IMG/VR virus record: IMGVR_UViG_3300018476_000046
Coordinates: 1 to 20,920 of that record
Direction: 5' to 3' (one strand)
DNA length: 20,920 nucleotides
Source: a virus
In this document: piece after piece, positions 12,288-20,409 of the stretch
Layout of the letters: each line of letters opens with the position of its first letter
How positions within the stretch are numbered: position 1 is the first letter of the stretch
Made by a program: the position numbers and the translations under genes
The notes under the pieces: model-generated
Told to the model about the DNA's origin: nothing
The model's database searches: none
What the model saw: the letters and a program-made list of their open reading frames with translations, nothing else

Positions 12288-13102
12288 GCACCAGTGCTAC
12301 CGGGGTCATGCAGGACGCTGCCGACGACTGGGAGGAACTGCCTAGCTACCCTTCGGCAGTGTGCTCCGGGATCAAGGGTGACACGAACCACCCCAACGGC
12401 TACCACATCTCGTACAACGACAACTCCAAGAACGACTTCTCCACCACCCGGCCGGACGACAAGCCGCCGAACATGCCCAGTGCCAACGCTAACGACGCGT
12501 CGGCCATCGACATGTCAATGTCCAGTACGGACATGGCAAAGTCGTACAAGAACTGGAAACGCCTGTTCGACGACCACTCTGACCCACGTCGTAAGTACTT
12601 CAACGCGGTCAACTGCTACTCCGGTTCCGGGGAGGCGCGACGCCTGGACTTCGTGGCCAACACGAACACGGTGGCCAGCCCGGACCACAAGTGGCATGAG
12701 CACTGCTCCTGGCGTCGCCGTTATGCTCGTGACCAGACGGCACGTAAAGGGTACGTGTCCGTCGGCAGGGGCGACACCAAGCAGCAGTGGGAAGAGGAGA
12801 CCATGAGCCTGACAGACCGCCAGGACAACATGATCGACGCGACGGCTACCCGCGTCGAGGCGTTCACCGCCAAGTGGAAGAACGAGATCCCGGAGTCAGG
12901 GTGGGTCGAGGACTCCGACGAGGTCCAGCCGAACCACCTGGTCATCAAGATTGACGCCATGATCGCCGCACTGGCCCGGATCGAGGGCGTCGTGGTCACG
13001 CTCCCGGTTGCCGGGGTCGACTACGAGCTTCTGGCCACGATGGTGGCGGACAAGGTCCGGAGTGGTACAATAACTCTGGAGTTCGTGGAGGAAGGCGAGT
13101 AG
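12284..13102 (+). CDS. Structural-operon protein with M15-peptidase-like metal motifs
   Basis: GGAGG precedes the ATG, which overlaps the previous stop. The 272-residue protein has two parts. The first (about 20-165) contains CSGIKGDTNHPNGYHIS with His36 and His41, SAIDMSM with Asp76, and DHKWHEH with His138 and His140. This order H...D...WHxH resembles the zinc ligands of M15/hedgehog-type peptidases, and similar proteins are recurrent in Streptomyces phages. The spacing between the His and Asp is longer than usual, so it may be a divergent relative. The second part (about 175-272) is helical and ends in a short acidic tail. Possible roles are a virion-associated wall peptidase or a purely structural protein. 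Confidence 0.6.
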   Translation: MSTSATGVMQDAADDWEELPSYPSAVCSGIKGDTNHPNGYHISYNDNSKNDFSTTRPDDKPPNMPSANANDASAIDMSMSSTDMAKSYKNWKRLFDDHSDPRRKYFNAVNCYSGSGEARRLDFVANTNTVASPDHKWHEHCSWRRRYARDQTARKGYVSVGRGDTKQQWEEETMSLTDRQDNMIDATATRVEAFTAKWKNEIPESGWVEDSDEVQPNHLVIKIDAMIAALARIEGVVVTLPVAGVDYELLATMVADKVRSGTITLEFVEEGE

Positions 13103-14662
13103 ATGGCGACAGGGGACACCTGGGGCACGGCTGATGAGCTGCTGCACCCGCGTGACAGGAACGGCCGCTTCCGGTCCGCCTGGAAGATGAGTGGTGCTGC
13201 GGTCAAGCGCACCATGGCCGTGCTGTCCGGGTTCAGTCCCAAGGAGTTCCCGTCCGACGAGGCTGCCAGCAACTACCTCAAGGATGTCGGTCGCTACCGC
13301 AAGTCCGGCTATGGCTCCCTGACCAGTGTTCCCCAGTACCTGCGTGACTCAGCCGAGACGAACAAGAAGCTGCGTGCCGGTCAGACCGACTCCCCGCAGG
13401 TCAGGGCAATGGACTCGGCTATGCGTCCGTTGCCTGAGGACCTTATCCTGAGTCGTGTGGTGGGACCGGAGGCGTTCGGCCTGAAGCCTGAGAGCCTGGA
13501 CCGACTGGAGGACTACACTGGCAAGCTGGTGTCCGACAGGGCCTACGGATCCACGAACATAGGCACCCCGCTACAGGGTTCCGGTGGTCCACGGATCACC
13601 ATGGTCATCGCCACCCCTGCGGGTACGAGTGCGGTCATCCCACAGAACCCGGGCTCCCGGGAGGTGGTCCTGGATCGCGACCAGCCGATCCGGATCACCA
13701 AGGTCCAGCCGGACGGTCAGGGTGGCTACTATGTCCTGGCGGTGGCGGTGCAGAAGGGTGCTGCCGGGAACGTCCGGACCAAGAAGCTGGGGACCCGTGC
13801 ACCACGACCCACCGCACCAGACGAACCTGTACCCGTTCCAGACAAGGTGGCTACGCCTGCTGTTCCTACGCAGGATCCTGCGCAGGTACCACCAGCGCCC
13901 TCGACCGGTGCCCCAGTTCCGCCGGCCTCCCGCCAGGAGACCGTGGTCACCGAGGCCGTAGGTGACGGTGGCCCTACCCGCGCCAAGCGGACCCGTGCCA
14001 GCAAGGGTGCGACCCTGGGCAGCGGTCAGGCCATGATCGAGCAGATGATGGCTGAAGGTGACGCCGAGGTTGCCGGGGTCATGGAGCTGATCGGTGAGGA
14101 GGGGCTGCCCACCGACCCCTTCCTGAAGGCTTACATCGGCATCGTCATGGCCCAGCTGCGGGGCAAGCGTAAGGGCAAGGCTGCGGTGGTCAAGGAGATC
14201 CGGGAGAAGGTGCAGGAGTGGCCCTCCTTCGGTGACAGGAAAGAGGCAGCCCGGATCCTGGGTAAGCTGGCCGACAAGATCGAGACAACGTCGACCCGCA
14301 GTGGTGGCTCCAACACCGCGAAACTGAAACCGGACGCGCCCGCTGCCCAGGTTATCGGTGAGCCGAAGGACAGGGTCCGTGAGGCGGTGCGGGCAGCCCT
14401 GGAGAAGAGCAGGAGTGACTGGGTGTCCCTTACGGACATCCGTCAGGCACTGTCCGACCTGTCCCACGAGGAGCAGGACAGGGTGCTGAAGGATATGATG
14501 ATCAATGATGATGACGTGAGCATCGTTCCTCAGTCGAACCAGAAGACGCTGACCGACAGGGACCGTAAGGACGCACTGATGGTAGGTGGCCAGATGCGGC
14601 ATGCTGTCCACATTGCTGACCTGGTCAGGCAGCGGGACGAGGCGAAGAGGAAGGAGAGCTGA
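13103..14662 (+). CDS. ADP-ribosyltransferase-like protein with C-terminal winged-helix-like domain
   Basis: The ATG directly follows the previous stop, with GAAGG upstream. The N-terminus has LHPRDRNGRFRSAW, a basic motif common in phage head-associated proteins. Residues about 105-215 carry the R-S-E series of ADP-ribosyltransferases: LILSRVVG (Arg118), RAYGSTN (Ser150-Thr151-Asn152) and GSREVVLDRD (Glu187). The residue two before Glu187 is Ser, where Gln or Glu is usual, so target chemistry is uncertain. A Pro-rich linker (about 235-280) and a helical region follow. The C-terminal part (about 420-512) has DWVSLTDIRQALSDL, NQKTLTDRDRKDAL and GGQMRHAVHIA, which looks like a winged-helix domain. 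It may be packaged and injected to modify host proteins; that is inference. Confidence 0.72.
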   Translation: MATGDTWGTADELLHPRDRNGRFRSAWKMSGAAVKRTMAVLSGFSPKEFPSDEAASNYLKDVGRYRKSGYGSLTSVPQYLRDSAETNKKLRAGQTDSPQVRAMDSAMRPLPEDLILSRVVGPEAFGLKPESLDRLEDYTGKLVSDRAYGSTNIGTPLQGSGGPRITMVIATPAGTSAVIPQNPGSREVVLDRDQPIRITKVQPDGQGGYYVLAVAVQKGAAGNVRTKKLGTRAPRPTAPDEPVPVPDKVATPAVPTQDPAQVPPAPSTGAPVPPASRQETVVTEAVGDGGPTRAKRTRASKGATLGSGQAMIEQMMAEGDAEVAGVMELIGEEGLPTDPFLKAYIGIVMAQLRGKRKGKAAVVKEIREKVQEWPSFGDRKEAARILGKLADKIETTSTRSGGSNTAKLKPDAPAAQVIGEPKDRVREAVRAALEKSRSDWVSLTDIRQALSDLSHEEQDRVLKDMMINDDDVSIVPQSNQKTLTDRDRKDALMVGGQMRHAVHIADLVRQRDEAKRKES

Positions 14663-14663
14663 C

Positions 14664-14819
14664 ATGTGCGGCTGCAACAGTGGTAGCAACCAGCCTTCCG
14701 GCATCACCTCCCAGTGGGAGGTGCGCCTTCCTGATGGGACCGTGAAGGTGGTCTCCAGCGAGGCGGACGGTCGGATAGAGATGACCATCGCTGGCGGCGG
14801 GTCGATGCGCAAGAGGTAG
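14664..14819 (+). CDS. Small Cys-rich protein, DUF7196-like
   Basis: AAGGAG at 14651-14656 precedes ATG 14664. The 51-residue protein begins MCGCNSGSNQPSG and continues WEVRLPDGTVKVVSSEADG and a closing AGGGSMRKR. The layout of an N-terminal Cys pair, a V-x-L-P-D-G-T strand and a C-terminal G-G-x-x-R is one I associate with a small family found next to capsid genes in actinophages, probably DUF7196. Its function is unknown. It is the last gene before the major capsid promoter. Confidence 0.75.
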   Translation: MCGCNSGSNQPSGITSQWEVRLPDGTVKVVSSEADGRIEMTIAGGGSMRKR

Positions 14820-14849
14820 TGGACAGAGGCTGCATTCTGTAACTACTAT
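14820..14849 (+). promoter_or_regulatory. Sigma70-like promoter for the major capsid gene
   Basis: TGGACA (14820-14825, five of six matches to TTGACA) and TACTAT (14844-14849) are separated by 18 bases, directly after the previous stop codon. Transcription would start near 14856, giving a leader of about 107 bases before the capsid ATG. The leader can form a short stem CCAGC/GCTGG. The position before the most highly made virion protein supports the call. Confidence 0.6.
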
Positions 14850-14962
14850 GTGAGACCAAGGTCAGAGTGCTGCGTGCACCAACCTTCACCAGCAAGGCCG
14901 GTGGCTGGAGCGTGAGCCGCGCCGGGAGTCCATGACCCATGGAAACCCGAAGGACGCGAGCC

Positions 14963-16699
14963 ATGACTTTCCAGATCCCTGAGGACCTCACGAAGTTCTC
15001 AGTCAACGCCCTCCAGGGCATGATCGAGCAGGCTGAGCTTGAGTACACCTCGCTCAAGTCTGCCGCTGACCCGGACACGGTGACCGACGAGCAGCTTGAC
15101 CGGCTCAAGCACCTGTCCCAGTTCTTCCGCAAGGACGCCACCGAGGAGATCGCCTCCCGGCAGCGTCGGGCGGAGGAGTTCGGCGCCCTGGACAACCAGC
15201 CTGAAGGCGGCGACGATGCCGAGGACACCGTTGAGGACGGTGCCGAGGGTGACCCGGAGCCGGTAGCCGCAGTCGTGGCAGCCGCAGAGGTCGTCCCGGA
15301 CGAGCCCAAGGTGCGGGTGCGGAACCTTCGCAAGATTGCTCCCGTCGAGGAGTCGGCTACGACCGCCCAGCCTCGTTACTCGACCCTGATCGCGGCAGCG
15401 GGTGTGCCCGACTACGAGGCCGGCCAGCAGCTGGACACCATGCTCGACGTAGCCAAGGCGTTCGAGTCGCGGGCAGCTGCCTTCTCCTCAATGGGCAAGC
15501 GTGGTGTGGGCACCTCGGCCATCGGTCCTCAGCACTACCCGGTTGCCAAGCTGGTCCGTGACTACCCGGACGAGCTGACCGTCAACGGTGACGAGGGTGA
15601 CTACGAGAAGCTGCTCAAGGTTTCCGACGAGAAGCGGCTACCGGGTGGCAGCCTCCTGGACGCGGTGCAGCAGCGTCAGGAGCAGATCAACGCAGAAGGC
15701 AAGGCGTCCCTAGTGGCGGCGGCCGGCTGGTGCGCACCGTCTGAGACGGACTACTCGATCTGCCTCCAGATCACCACGGACGGACTGCTCGACGTTCCCG
15801 AGGTAACTGCCCGTCGCGGCGGCATCCGTCACAACACGGGTATCGAGTTCGACGCGATCTTCGGTTCCGGTACCGGCTTCTTCGACCTCACCGAGGCCCA
15901 GGTGGCTGCCGGCACCACGAAGACCTGTCTGGAGATTCCCTGCCCGTCCTTCACGGACACGCGGCTGGGTGTCACGGGCGTCTGCCTCACCGGCAACATC
16001 CTCTCGGTGCGCGGCTACCCGGAGTTCACGGCAGCCTTCACCCGGGGTGCGCTGGCGGCATCGGCTCACCAGATCAACCGTGAGCAGATCATCGACATGG
16101 TCACCGACTCCACTGCGGTGGACCTGACCGGCGTGCAGCCGTGGCTGTCGGACGGCTCATACGTGTCGCAGGTCATGAGTGCGGTCGAGCTTGCGATCAC
16201 CGACATCAAGTACCGGCTTCGTCTGTCCCAGTCAGCCACCCTTGAGGTCATCCTGCCCTACTGGGTGAAGGCCGGCATGCGGGCCGACTGGATCCGCCGT
16301 AACGGCGGGGACTACGCCCGGACGCTGACCCTGGCCGACTCTGAGATCTCGTCCGCGTTCGCCGCTCGCGGTGCGCGTGCTCAGTACGTCTACGACTGGC
16401 AGGACGCCTTCTCGAACGTGTCGGCCACCGGCATGGGTGCCGACACGCCGGTCAGCATCATGAACCGTCAGCTCCAGTTCCTGGTCTACCCGGCCGGTAC
16501 CTGGGTGCGTGCGGTCCAGGACGTCATCACACTGAACGCGGTGTACGACTCGACGCAGCTGGCCACCAACCAGTTTACCCACCTCTTCACTGAGACCGGG
16601 TGGGCCATGCTCCGGATGTGCCCGGTGAGCCGTGTCTACACGGTCCAGGTCTGCCCCAACGGTCGGACCACACTCGGCACAGCGATCACCTGCCCGTAG
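14963..16699 (+). CDS. Major capsid protein with N-terminal scaffold-like domain
   Basis: ATG 14963 has AAGGA nine bases upstream; the in-frame ATG at 14939 is a weaker option. The 578-residue protein has an N-terminal region of about 125 residues that is helical, then very acidic and Ala/Pro-rich (GGDDAEDTVEDGAEGD, then VVAAAEVVPDEPKV). It is followed by a capsid core with KASLVAAAGWCAPSETDY, SVRGYPEFTAAF, VILPYWVKAGMRADWIRRNGG and VYDWQDAF. The core pattern is that of HK97-fold capsids of actinophages. The N-terminal part probably acts as a built-in scaffold removed by the protease encoded upstream, since no separate scaffold gene is seen. The gene has its own promoter and a strong terminator. 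Confidence 0.9.
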   Translation: MTFQIPEDLTKFSVNALQGMIEQAELEYTSLKSAADPDTVTDEQLDRLKHLSQFFRKDATEEIASRQRRAEEFGALDNQPEGGDDAEDTVEDGAEGDPEPVAAVVAAAEVVPDEPKVRVRNLRKIAPVEESATTAQPRYSTLIAAAGVPDYEAGQQLDTMLDVAKAFESRAAAFSSMGKRGVGTSAIGPQHYPVAKLVRDYPDELTVNGDEGDYEKLLKVSDEKRLPGGSLLDAVQQRQEQINAEGKASLVAAAGWCAPSETDYSICLQITTDGLLDVPEVTARRGGIRHNTGIEFDAIFGSGTGFFDLTEAQVAAGTTKTCLEIPCPSFTDTRLGVTGVCLTGNILSVRGYPEFTAAFTRGALAASAHQINREQIIDMVTDSTAVDLTGVQPWLSDGSYVSQVMSAVELAITDIKYRLRLSQSATLEVILPYWVKAGMRADWIRRNGGDYARTLTLADSEISSAFAARGARAQYVYDWQDAFSNVSATGMGADTPVSIMNRQLQFLVYPAGTWVRAVQDVITLNAVYDSTQLATNQFTHLFTETGWAMLRMCPVSRVYTVQVCPNGRTTLGTAITCP

Positions 16700-16709
16700 G
16701 CCAAGTAGC

Positions 16710-16738
16710 GGGGGAGGCGGCAACCTGCTGCCTCCCCC
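16710..16738 (+). terminator. Terminator after the major capsid gene
   Basis: GGGGGAGGCGGCA (16710-16722) and TGCTGCCTCCCCC (16726-16738) form a 13-bp stem with one G-T pair and a 3-base loop, ten bases after the capsid stop. No T-run follows, so partial read-through into the next gene is likely. Confidence 0.8.
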
Positions 16739-16760
16739 TCAAGCCATGAGGAGGTGAGAG

Positions 16761-17609
16761 ATGGCCTACTTCAACGGACCGTTCGTAGCGGACCCACCGG
16801 TCCTACCACAGCGGCCCTACGGACTGTTCGACGTTGCCCTCGGTCCGATGGACTTCCCGGTCCCTGGTGCGGTCGGCGGCGGCGTCATGTACCAGCCGGA
16901 CGCCTGCGAGGACGACGTCTTCCTGGTCGCCATGAACTGCCCACCGATCACAGGTACCAAGTCGTTCTCCGCGATCGAGGCAGTGGTGTCAGGCGGACCG
17001 TTCACGGTCATGACCTCATACACCTGTGGCTCGATCGGCTACACGTTCGCCGAGGCTGAGCGCCGCGTCAGGGCACGCCTGAGTCTGCGCGAGCAGCGGG
17101 GCGTCGAGAAGAGGCTGTGGCAGGGGTCCACGGGCACCCTGGGAACCATCCCAGGACTGTTCGCCAGTGCCACGACTATCGGTGCTGCCGGCTGTGTCAC
17201 AGAGGCAGTGGAGATGCTGGAGCAGCAACTGGCTGACGCCGGGACGCTGGACGGCATCATCCACGCCCGTCCTGGCATGGCTGCCCACTTCTCCTCGTCC
17301 CACCTCTACGGTGCACCCCAGGGCCGGGTGAAGCGGACCGAGTACGGCACCCGGATCTCGTTCGGCCAGGGCTACGCCGGTACCGGACCCACGGGTCAGG
17401 CGGTGGACGCCACGACCGAGTGGGTCTATGCCACCGGCCGGGTGCTCATCTGGGGCGGTGAGGTGTTCGTGCCGCCGGCAGGACAGGTGCTCAACCGGTC
17501 CACGAACCAGCTGTCACTGGTGGCCGAGAGGCCGTTCGCAGTGGCTGTGGAGTGCGGCATCTGGGCGGTGTCGGTGACAAGGACCTGTACGACGGCAGGA
17601 GGCGGCTAG
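16761..17609 (+). CDS. Virion structural protein, function unknown
   Basis: A near-perfect ribosome binding site (AGGAGGTGA) precedes ATG 16761. The 282-residue product begins MAYFNGPFVADPP and contains PQRPYGLFDVALGP, a helical segment AEAERRVRARLSLREQRGVE, LFASATTIGAAG and a beta-rich C-terminus (WVYATGRVLIWGGEVFVPP). It has six Cys. Immediate placement after the capsid gene suggests a capsid-associated or head-completion protein. Relatives occur in the same position in Streptomyces phages as far as I recall, mostly without assigned function. Confidence 0.8.
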   Translation: MAYFNGPFVADPPVLPQRPYGLFDVALGPMDFPVPGAVGGGVMYQPDACEDDVFLVAMNCPPITGTKSFSAIEAVVSGGPFTVMTSYTCGSIGYTFAEAERRVRARLSLREQRGVEKRLWQGSTGTLGTIPGLFASATTIGAAGCVTEAVEMLEQQLADAGTLDGIIHARPGMAAHFSSSHLYGAPQGRVKRTEYGTRISFGQGYAGTGPTGQAVDATTEWVYATGRVLIWGGEVFVPPAGQVLNRSTNQLSLVAERPFAVAVECGIWAVSVTRTCTTAGGG

Positions 17610-17834
17610 GTGGCCGTGATCGTGCCAGAGGCAGGAAGGTTCGCTGAGGTGTTCGCCGCACTCAGTGCGCTGGTGGCTGACCCGAAGCGTGACATCCGTG
17701 CCACCACTGACACCGCACTGCTGGGTCTGGTGGTGTCGGACGAGGTGTACGACCGCTACATGGAAGGGGACACGACCCCTGCTCCAAAGCGCCGTACACG
17801 CAGGAACCTAGCTGACCAGGAGGAACAGTCGTGA
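17610..17834 (+). CDS. Hypothetical protein (74 aa)
   Basis: GTG 17610 directly follows the preceding stop, with AGGAGG at about 17597-17602. The product VAVIVPEAGRFAEVFAALS is helical and is followed by VSDEVYDRYMEG and a basic tail (APKRRTRRN). It carries its own AGGAGG for the next gene near its end, and its stop overlaps that GTG by four bases. No family is recognised; position suggests a small head or connector accessory protein. Confidence 0.7.
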   Translation: MAVIVPEAGRFAEVFAALSALVADPKRDIRATTDTALLGLVVSDEVYDRYMEGDTTPAPKRRTRRNLADQEEQS

Positions 17835-18550
17835 CCTCAGTGTGCTACACGCCTTTCAAGATCCCGACTGTCCGACTGACCAAGGTTGACGTCAACTGCG
17901 GTCAGGCGGTCACAGGAACCTGCTCCACGGCAGTGTCCAACGGGATCATCTCCGTCGCCATGACCAAGGAGTACGAGGACCGGCAGGAGTTCTTCGTCCA
18001 GAACGGTAACGGTGACTTCTGTGTCCGGGAGACCAACGCCCCCCGGCTGAAGTTCATCACGCTGGAGCTGACCTTCTGCAACGTGGACCCGGAGCTTCTC
18101 AACATCGCCACCGCAGAGCCCCTGGTGGCCGATGACGCGGACTCCCCCCGTTACACCGGTTTCTCCACTGCCAACAACTCGGCAGCGTCGGCGTCGTTCG
18201 CCCTGGAGGGCTGGACCAGGATCGCAGGACAGAGTGCGGCCTGTACCGGTACCAGCGGTGTCGAGTACGGATACGTCCTGTTCCCATGGGTCACCCAGGG
18301 CACCATCGGTGACATCACTTTCCAGAACGACACAGTGTCGTTCGTCATCAACGCGATCACCCAGTCGAACAGCCAGTGGGGAACGGGTCCGTACGACGTG
18401 GACCTGTCGGATGCGACGGCAACGCTGAACCAGCCGATCCCGCTACTGACTGCCATCGCGTCCGACCAGCACCACCGGATGTTCCTGACCCGGATGACAC
18501 CACCGACTGCGGCATGCGGCTGCGTGCCGCTGTTCAACCAGTTCGCATAG
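17831..18550 (+). CDS. Probable major tail protein
   Basis: The GTG has AGGAGG seven bases upstream. The 239-residue protein starts TSVCYTPFKIPTVRLTKVD and contains NGNGDFCVRETNAP, LKFITLELTFCNVDPELLN, YGYVLFPWVTQGTIGD, QWGTGPYDV and a terminal MTPPTAACGCVP. The beta-rich pattern and repeated motifs (NG.....CV, L.W/F.....FC.VDP.L, F/LPWV..G..GD, WGTGPYDV) are those I associate with actinophage major tail tube proteins. A terminator follows directly, as expected for an abundant virion protein. Its position before the connector genes is unusual but seen in related phages. A capsid decoration protein is the main alternative. Confidence 0.65.
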   Translation: MTSVCYTPFKIPTVRLTKVDVNCGQAVTGTCSTAVSNGIISVAMTKEYEDRQEFFVQNGNGDFCVRETNAPRLKFITLELTFCNVDPELLNIATAEPLVADDADSPRYTGFSTANNSAASASFALEGWTRIAGQSAACTGTSGVEYGYVLFPWVTQGTIGDITFQNDTVSFVINAITQSNSQWGTGPYDVDLSDATATLNQPIPLLTAIASDQHHRMFLTRMTPPTAACGCVPLFNQFA

Positions 18551-18558
18551 GATGACGC

Positions 18559-18592
18559 TGAGGGTGCCACGCTGCCCATCGTGGCACCCTCA
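18559..18592 (+). terminator. Terminator after the probable major tail gene
   Basis: TGAGGGTGCCACG (18559-18571) pairs perfectly with CGTGGCACCCTCA (18580-18592) around an 8-base loop, nine bases after the stop codon. The next gene's ribosome binding site begins at about 18599, so read-through must supply the rest of the operon. Confidence 0.82.
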
Positions 18593-18609
18593 CATCTAGG
18601 GAGGTACCG

Positions 18610-19416
18610 GTGCCGACCGTTTTCACGGGTGCCCCCGTTGCGACGATGCCCTGCAACTTCGACGTGGACCTGTCCTGCTGTGCCGACTGGGACACCTACG
18701 ACCCCGACCTTCAGACCGCAGCCATGGAGTACGGGGCCTTCACTATGTGGGCGGCGACCGGGCGCCAGTACGGCACCTGTGAGCGCACCGTGCGGCCCTG
18801 TGGCCGGTTCTGTGGCAGCAGCCCCTACGGCTACTACTGGTCCTACGGCACCTGGGTGCCCTACGTCATGGGCGGCGTCTGGCGTAACTGCTACTGCGGT
18901 GACGGTGCCGGATGCACCTGTGAGCCCAGTTGCCAAGTGTGGCTACCGGGTCCCGTAGCATCAGTCCCGGCTACCGGTGTCAGCCAGGACGGCGAGATAG
19001 TCCCGGTGGACGCATGGCGGGTGGACAATGGACAGTGGCTGGTACGTACGGACGGTGAGTGCTGGACCCAGTGCCAGGACTACAACGTGGACTCGGGTGA
19101 GGGCACGCTTTTCGTCACCTACCAGCAGGGACTTGCGGTCCCGTCTGTCGTGGCTAAGGCAGCAGGGGAGCTTGCCTGTGAGTGGGTCAAGTCGTGCCTC
19201 GGTCAGCCCTGCCGCCTGCCGTCCCGGCTACAGTCGCTCACCCGTCAGGGTGTGTCGGTGTCCATGGTGCCGTTTGAGGATCTACTCAAGCACGGACTGA
19301 CTGGAGTGGCCACGGTGGACCAGGTCATTATGGGCCTGAACCCGGGCGGCCTGTGGTCCCGTATGCGTATCTCCAGCCCCGACATGCCGGTCACCCGCAC
19401 GACGACGACCGCATAG
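18610..19416 (+). CDS. Cys-rich head-to-tail connector candidate
   Basis: GGGAGGT precedes GTG 18610. The 268-residue protein has 16 Cys, with clusters in LSCCADW, CERTVRPCGRFCG, NCYCGDGAGCTCEPSC, ECWTQCQDY and CEWVKSCLGQPCRLP. The segments AFTMWAATGRQYGTCERTV, LPGPVASV, WRVDNGQWLVRTDGECW, LVVKAAGELA-like AKAAGELACEW and the closing VDQVIMGLNPGGLW follow a pattern I know from actinophage head-tail adaptor proteins. The high Cys content suggests metal sites or stabilising disulfides in the virion. Exact role, adaptor or neck ring, is inferred from position. Confidence 0.7.
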   Translation: MPTVFTGAPVATMPCNFDVDLSCCADWDTYDPDLQTAAMEYGAFTMWAATGRQYGTCERTVRPCGRFCGSSPYGYYWSYGTWVPYVMGGVWRNCYCGDGAGCTCEPSCQVWLPGPVASVPATGVSQDGEIVPVDAWRVDNGQWLVRTDGECWTQCQDYNVDSGEGTLFVTYQQGLAVPSVVAKAAGELACEWVKSCLGQPCRLPSRLQSLTRQGVSVSMVPFEDLLKHGLTGVATVDQVIMGLNPGGLWSRMRISSPDMPVTRTTTTA

Positions 19417-19425
19417 GAGGAGTCT

Positions 19426-19962
19426 GTGGCAGACACCCAGGTCAGCCTCATCGGTGCCTATGCGATGGAGTGCCTCCAGACCGCACTGAACGCCAACCCG
19501 AACCCGCCTGCCAACTACTGCTACCGGGTGGAGTACGAGCCGCCGATGGAAGTGGACTGGTTCGTGGACCAGTGCTGCGAGGGTCTGGGCTACGTGGCCA
19601 TCGGTGAGGTGTGGCCCTCGCGTGCCAGTTTCCCGGAGAACGACCTGGTGGGACAGACGCAGGGTGACTGTCCGTTCCCGGCATGGGGAGTCCAGGTCAG
19701 GATGGGGGTCATGCGGTGTGTGCCCACGCTGACCGACGAGGGTTCCCCTGCCTGCACGGAGCAGACCGCTGCCTACAGCCAGGACCTGCATGACTCACAG
19801 GCACTGCGGGAGGCCTCCTGCTGCTTCCGCAACCGCTGGATCCGTTCCACCGAGGGTCTGGGCATGCTGACCGTGGTGAACCGTCAGTTCAAACTGATCC
19901 AGGGCGGCTGCAAGGACCGCTGGGTCGGCGTTGACACACAGATGATGAACTGTGACTGTTGA
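19426..19962 (+). CDS. Cys-rich neck/connector candidate
   Basis: AGGAGGAG precedes GTG 19426. The 178-residue product begins ADTQVSLIGAYAMECLQTAL and contains WFVDQCCEGLGYVAIGEVWPS, WGVQVRMGVMRCVPTL, EASCCFRNRW and a C-terminal MNCDC. It has 12 Cys. The V-D-x-C-C-E-G-x-G-x-x-x-I motif, a central strand pattern and location between adaptor and gp10-like genes fit a head-tail stopper or tail terminator type connector. No exact family can be named by eye. Confidence 0.65.
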   Translation: MADTQVSLIGAYAMECLQTALNANPNPPANYCYRVEYEPPMEVDWFVDQCCEGLGYVAIGEVWPSRASFPENDLVGQTQGDCPFPAWGVQVRMGVMRCVPTLTDEGSPACTEQTAAYSQDLHDSQALREASCCFRNRWIRSTEGLGMLTVVNRQFKLIQGGCKDRWVGVDTQMMNCDC

Positions 19963-19965
19963 CCT

Positions 19966-20400
19966 GTGGCAACGTGGCGTCCCAACCGGGCACAGATCCA
20001 CCTCACCGGCTTCACCGCCTCCGAGCAAGTGGTCCGCGAGGTGGTGCGCAGCGTGGAGATCGCCGCGAAGATCCAGACCAGCACGGGTCTGTACTCCAGC
20101 CCCGACCGCCGCCTGGCCCGCTCGATCGGTAGCACCGTGCGCCTGCGGCACAACCGTGTCTACGGCACCGTAGGGACCCCGGTCCACTATGCCCGTGCCG
20201 TGCACAACGGTGCCAGGGCGCACCCGATCCGGCCTCGTAACCCCAACGGCTACCTACGGTTCTACTGGCGCAAGGTGGGACACACAGTGTACCGCAAGTC
20301 GGTGTACCATCCGGGACAGTCGGGACAGTTCTTCCTGACCCGGCCGCTGCGGATCGCGGCCAACCGGCACGGATTCAAGGTACACATCTATGTCATCTGA
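19966..20400 (+). CDS. Tail completion protein, HK97 gp10-like
   Basis: GTG 19966 lies three bases after the preceding stop with no good ribosome binding site, so translation is probably coupled. The 144-residue product contains TVGTPVHYARAVHNGARAHPI, LRFYWRKVGHTVY, SVYHPGQSGQFFLTRPLRIA. The pattern Y-A-x-x-V-x-x-G...H.I......L.F...G.......V.HPG..g..FL is typical of HK97 gp10-like neck or tail completion proteins, which join the tail tube to the head. The protein is very basic. Confidence 0.82.
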   Translation: MATWRPNRAQIHLTGFTASEQVVREVVRSVEIAAKIQTSTGLYSSPDRRLARSIGSTVRLRHNRVYGTVGTPVHYARAVHNGARAHPIRPRNPNGYLRFYWRKVGHTVYRKSVYHPGQSGQFFLTRPLRIAANRHGFKVHIYVI

Positions 20401-20409
20401 GGGAGAGCA

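Noticed and set aside
13571-14812. 413-residue minus-strand ORF opposite the ADP-ribosyltransferase gene
   Set aside because: It is the antisense shadow of a gene with clear motifs and coupled neighbours, has low-complexity composition, and has no supporting overlap structure on its own strand.
18151-18936. 261-residue minus-strand ORF spanning the tail protein end, its terminator and the next gene
   Set aside because: It crosses a strong terminator hairpin and two well-supported plus-strand genes, and its composition is low-complexity.
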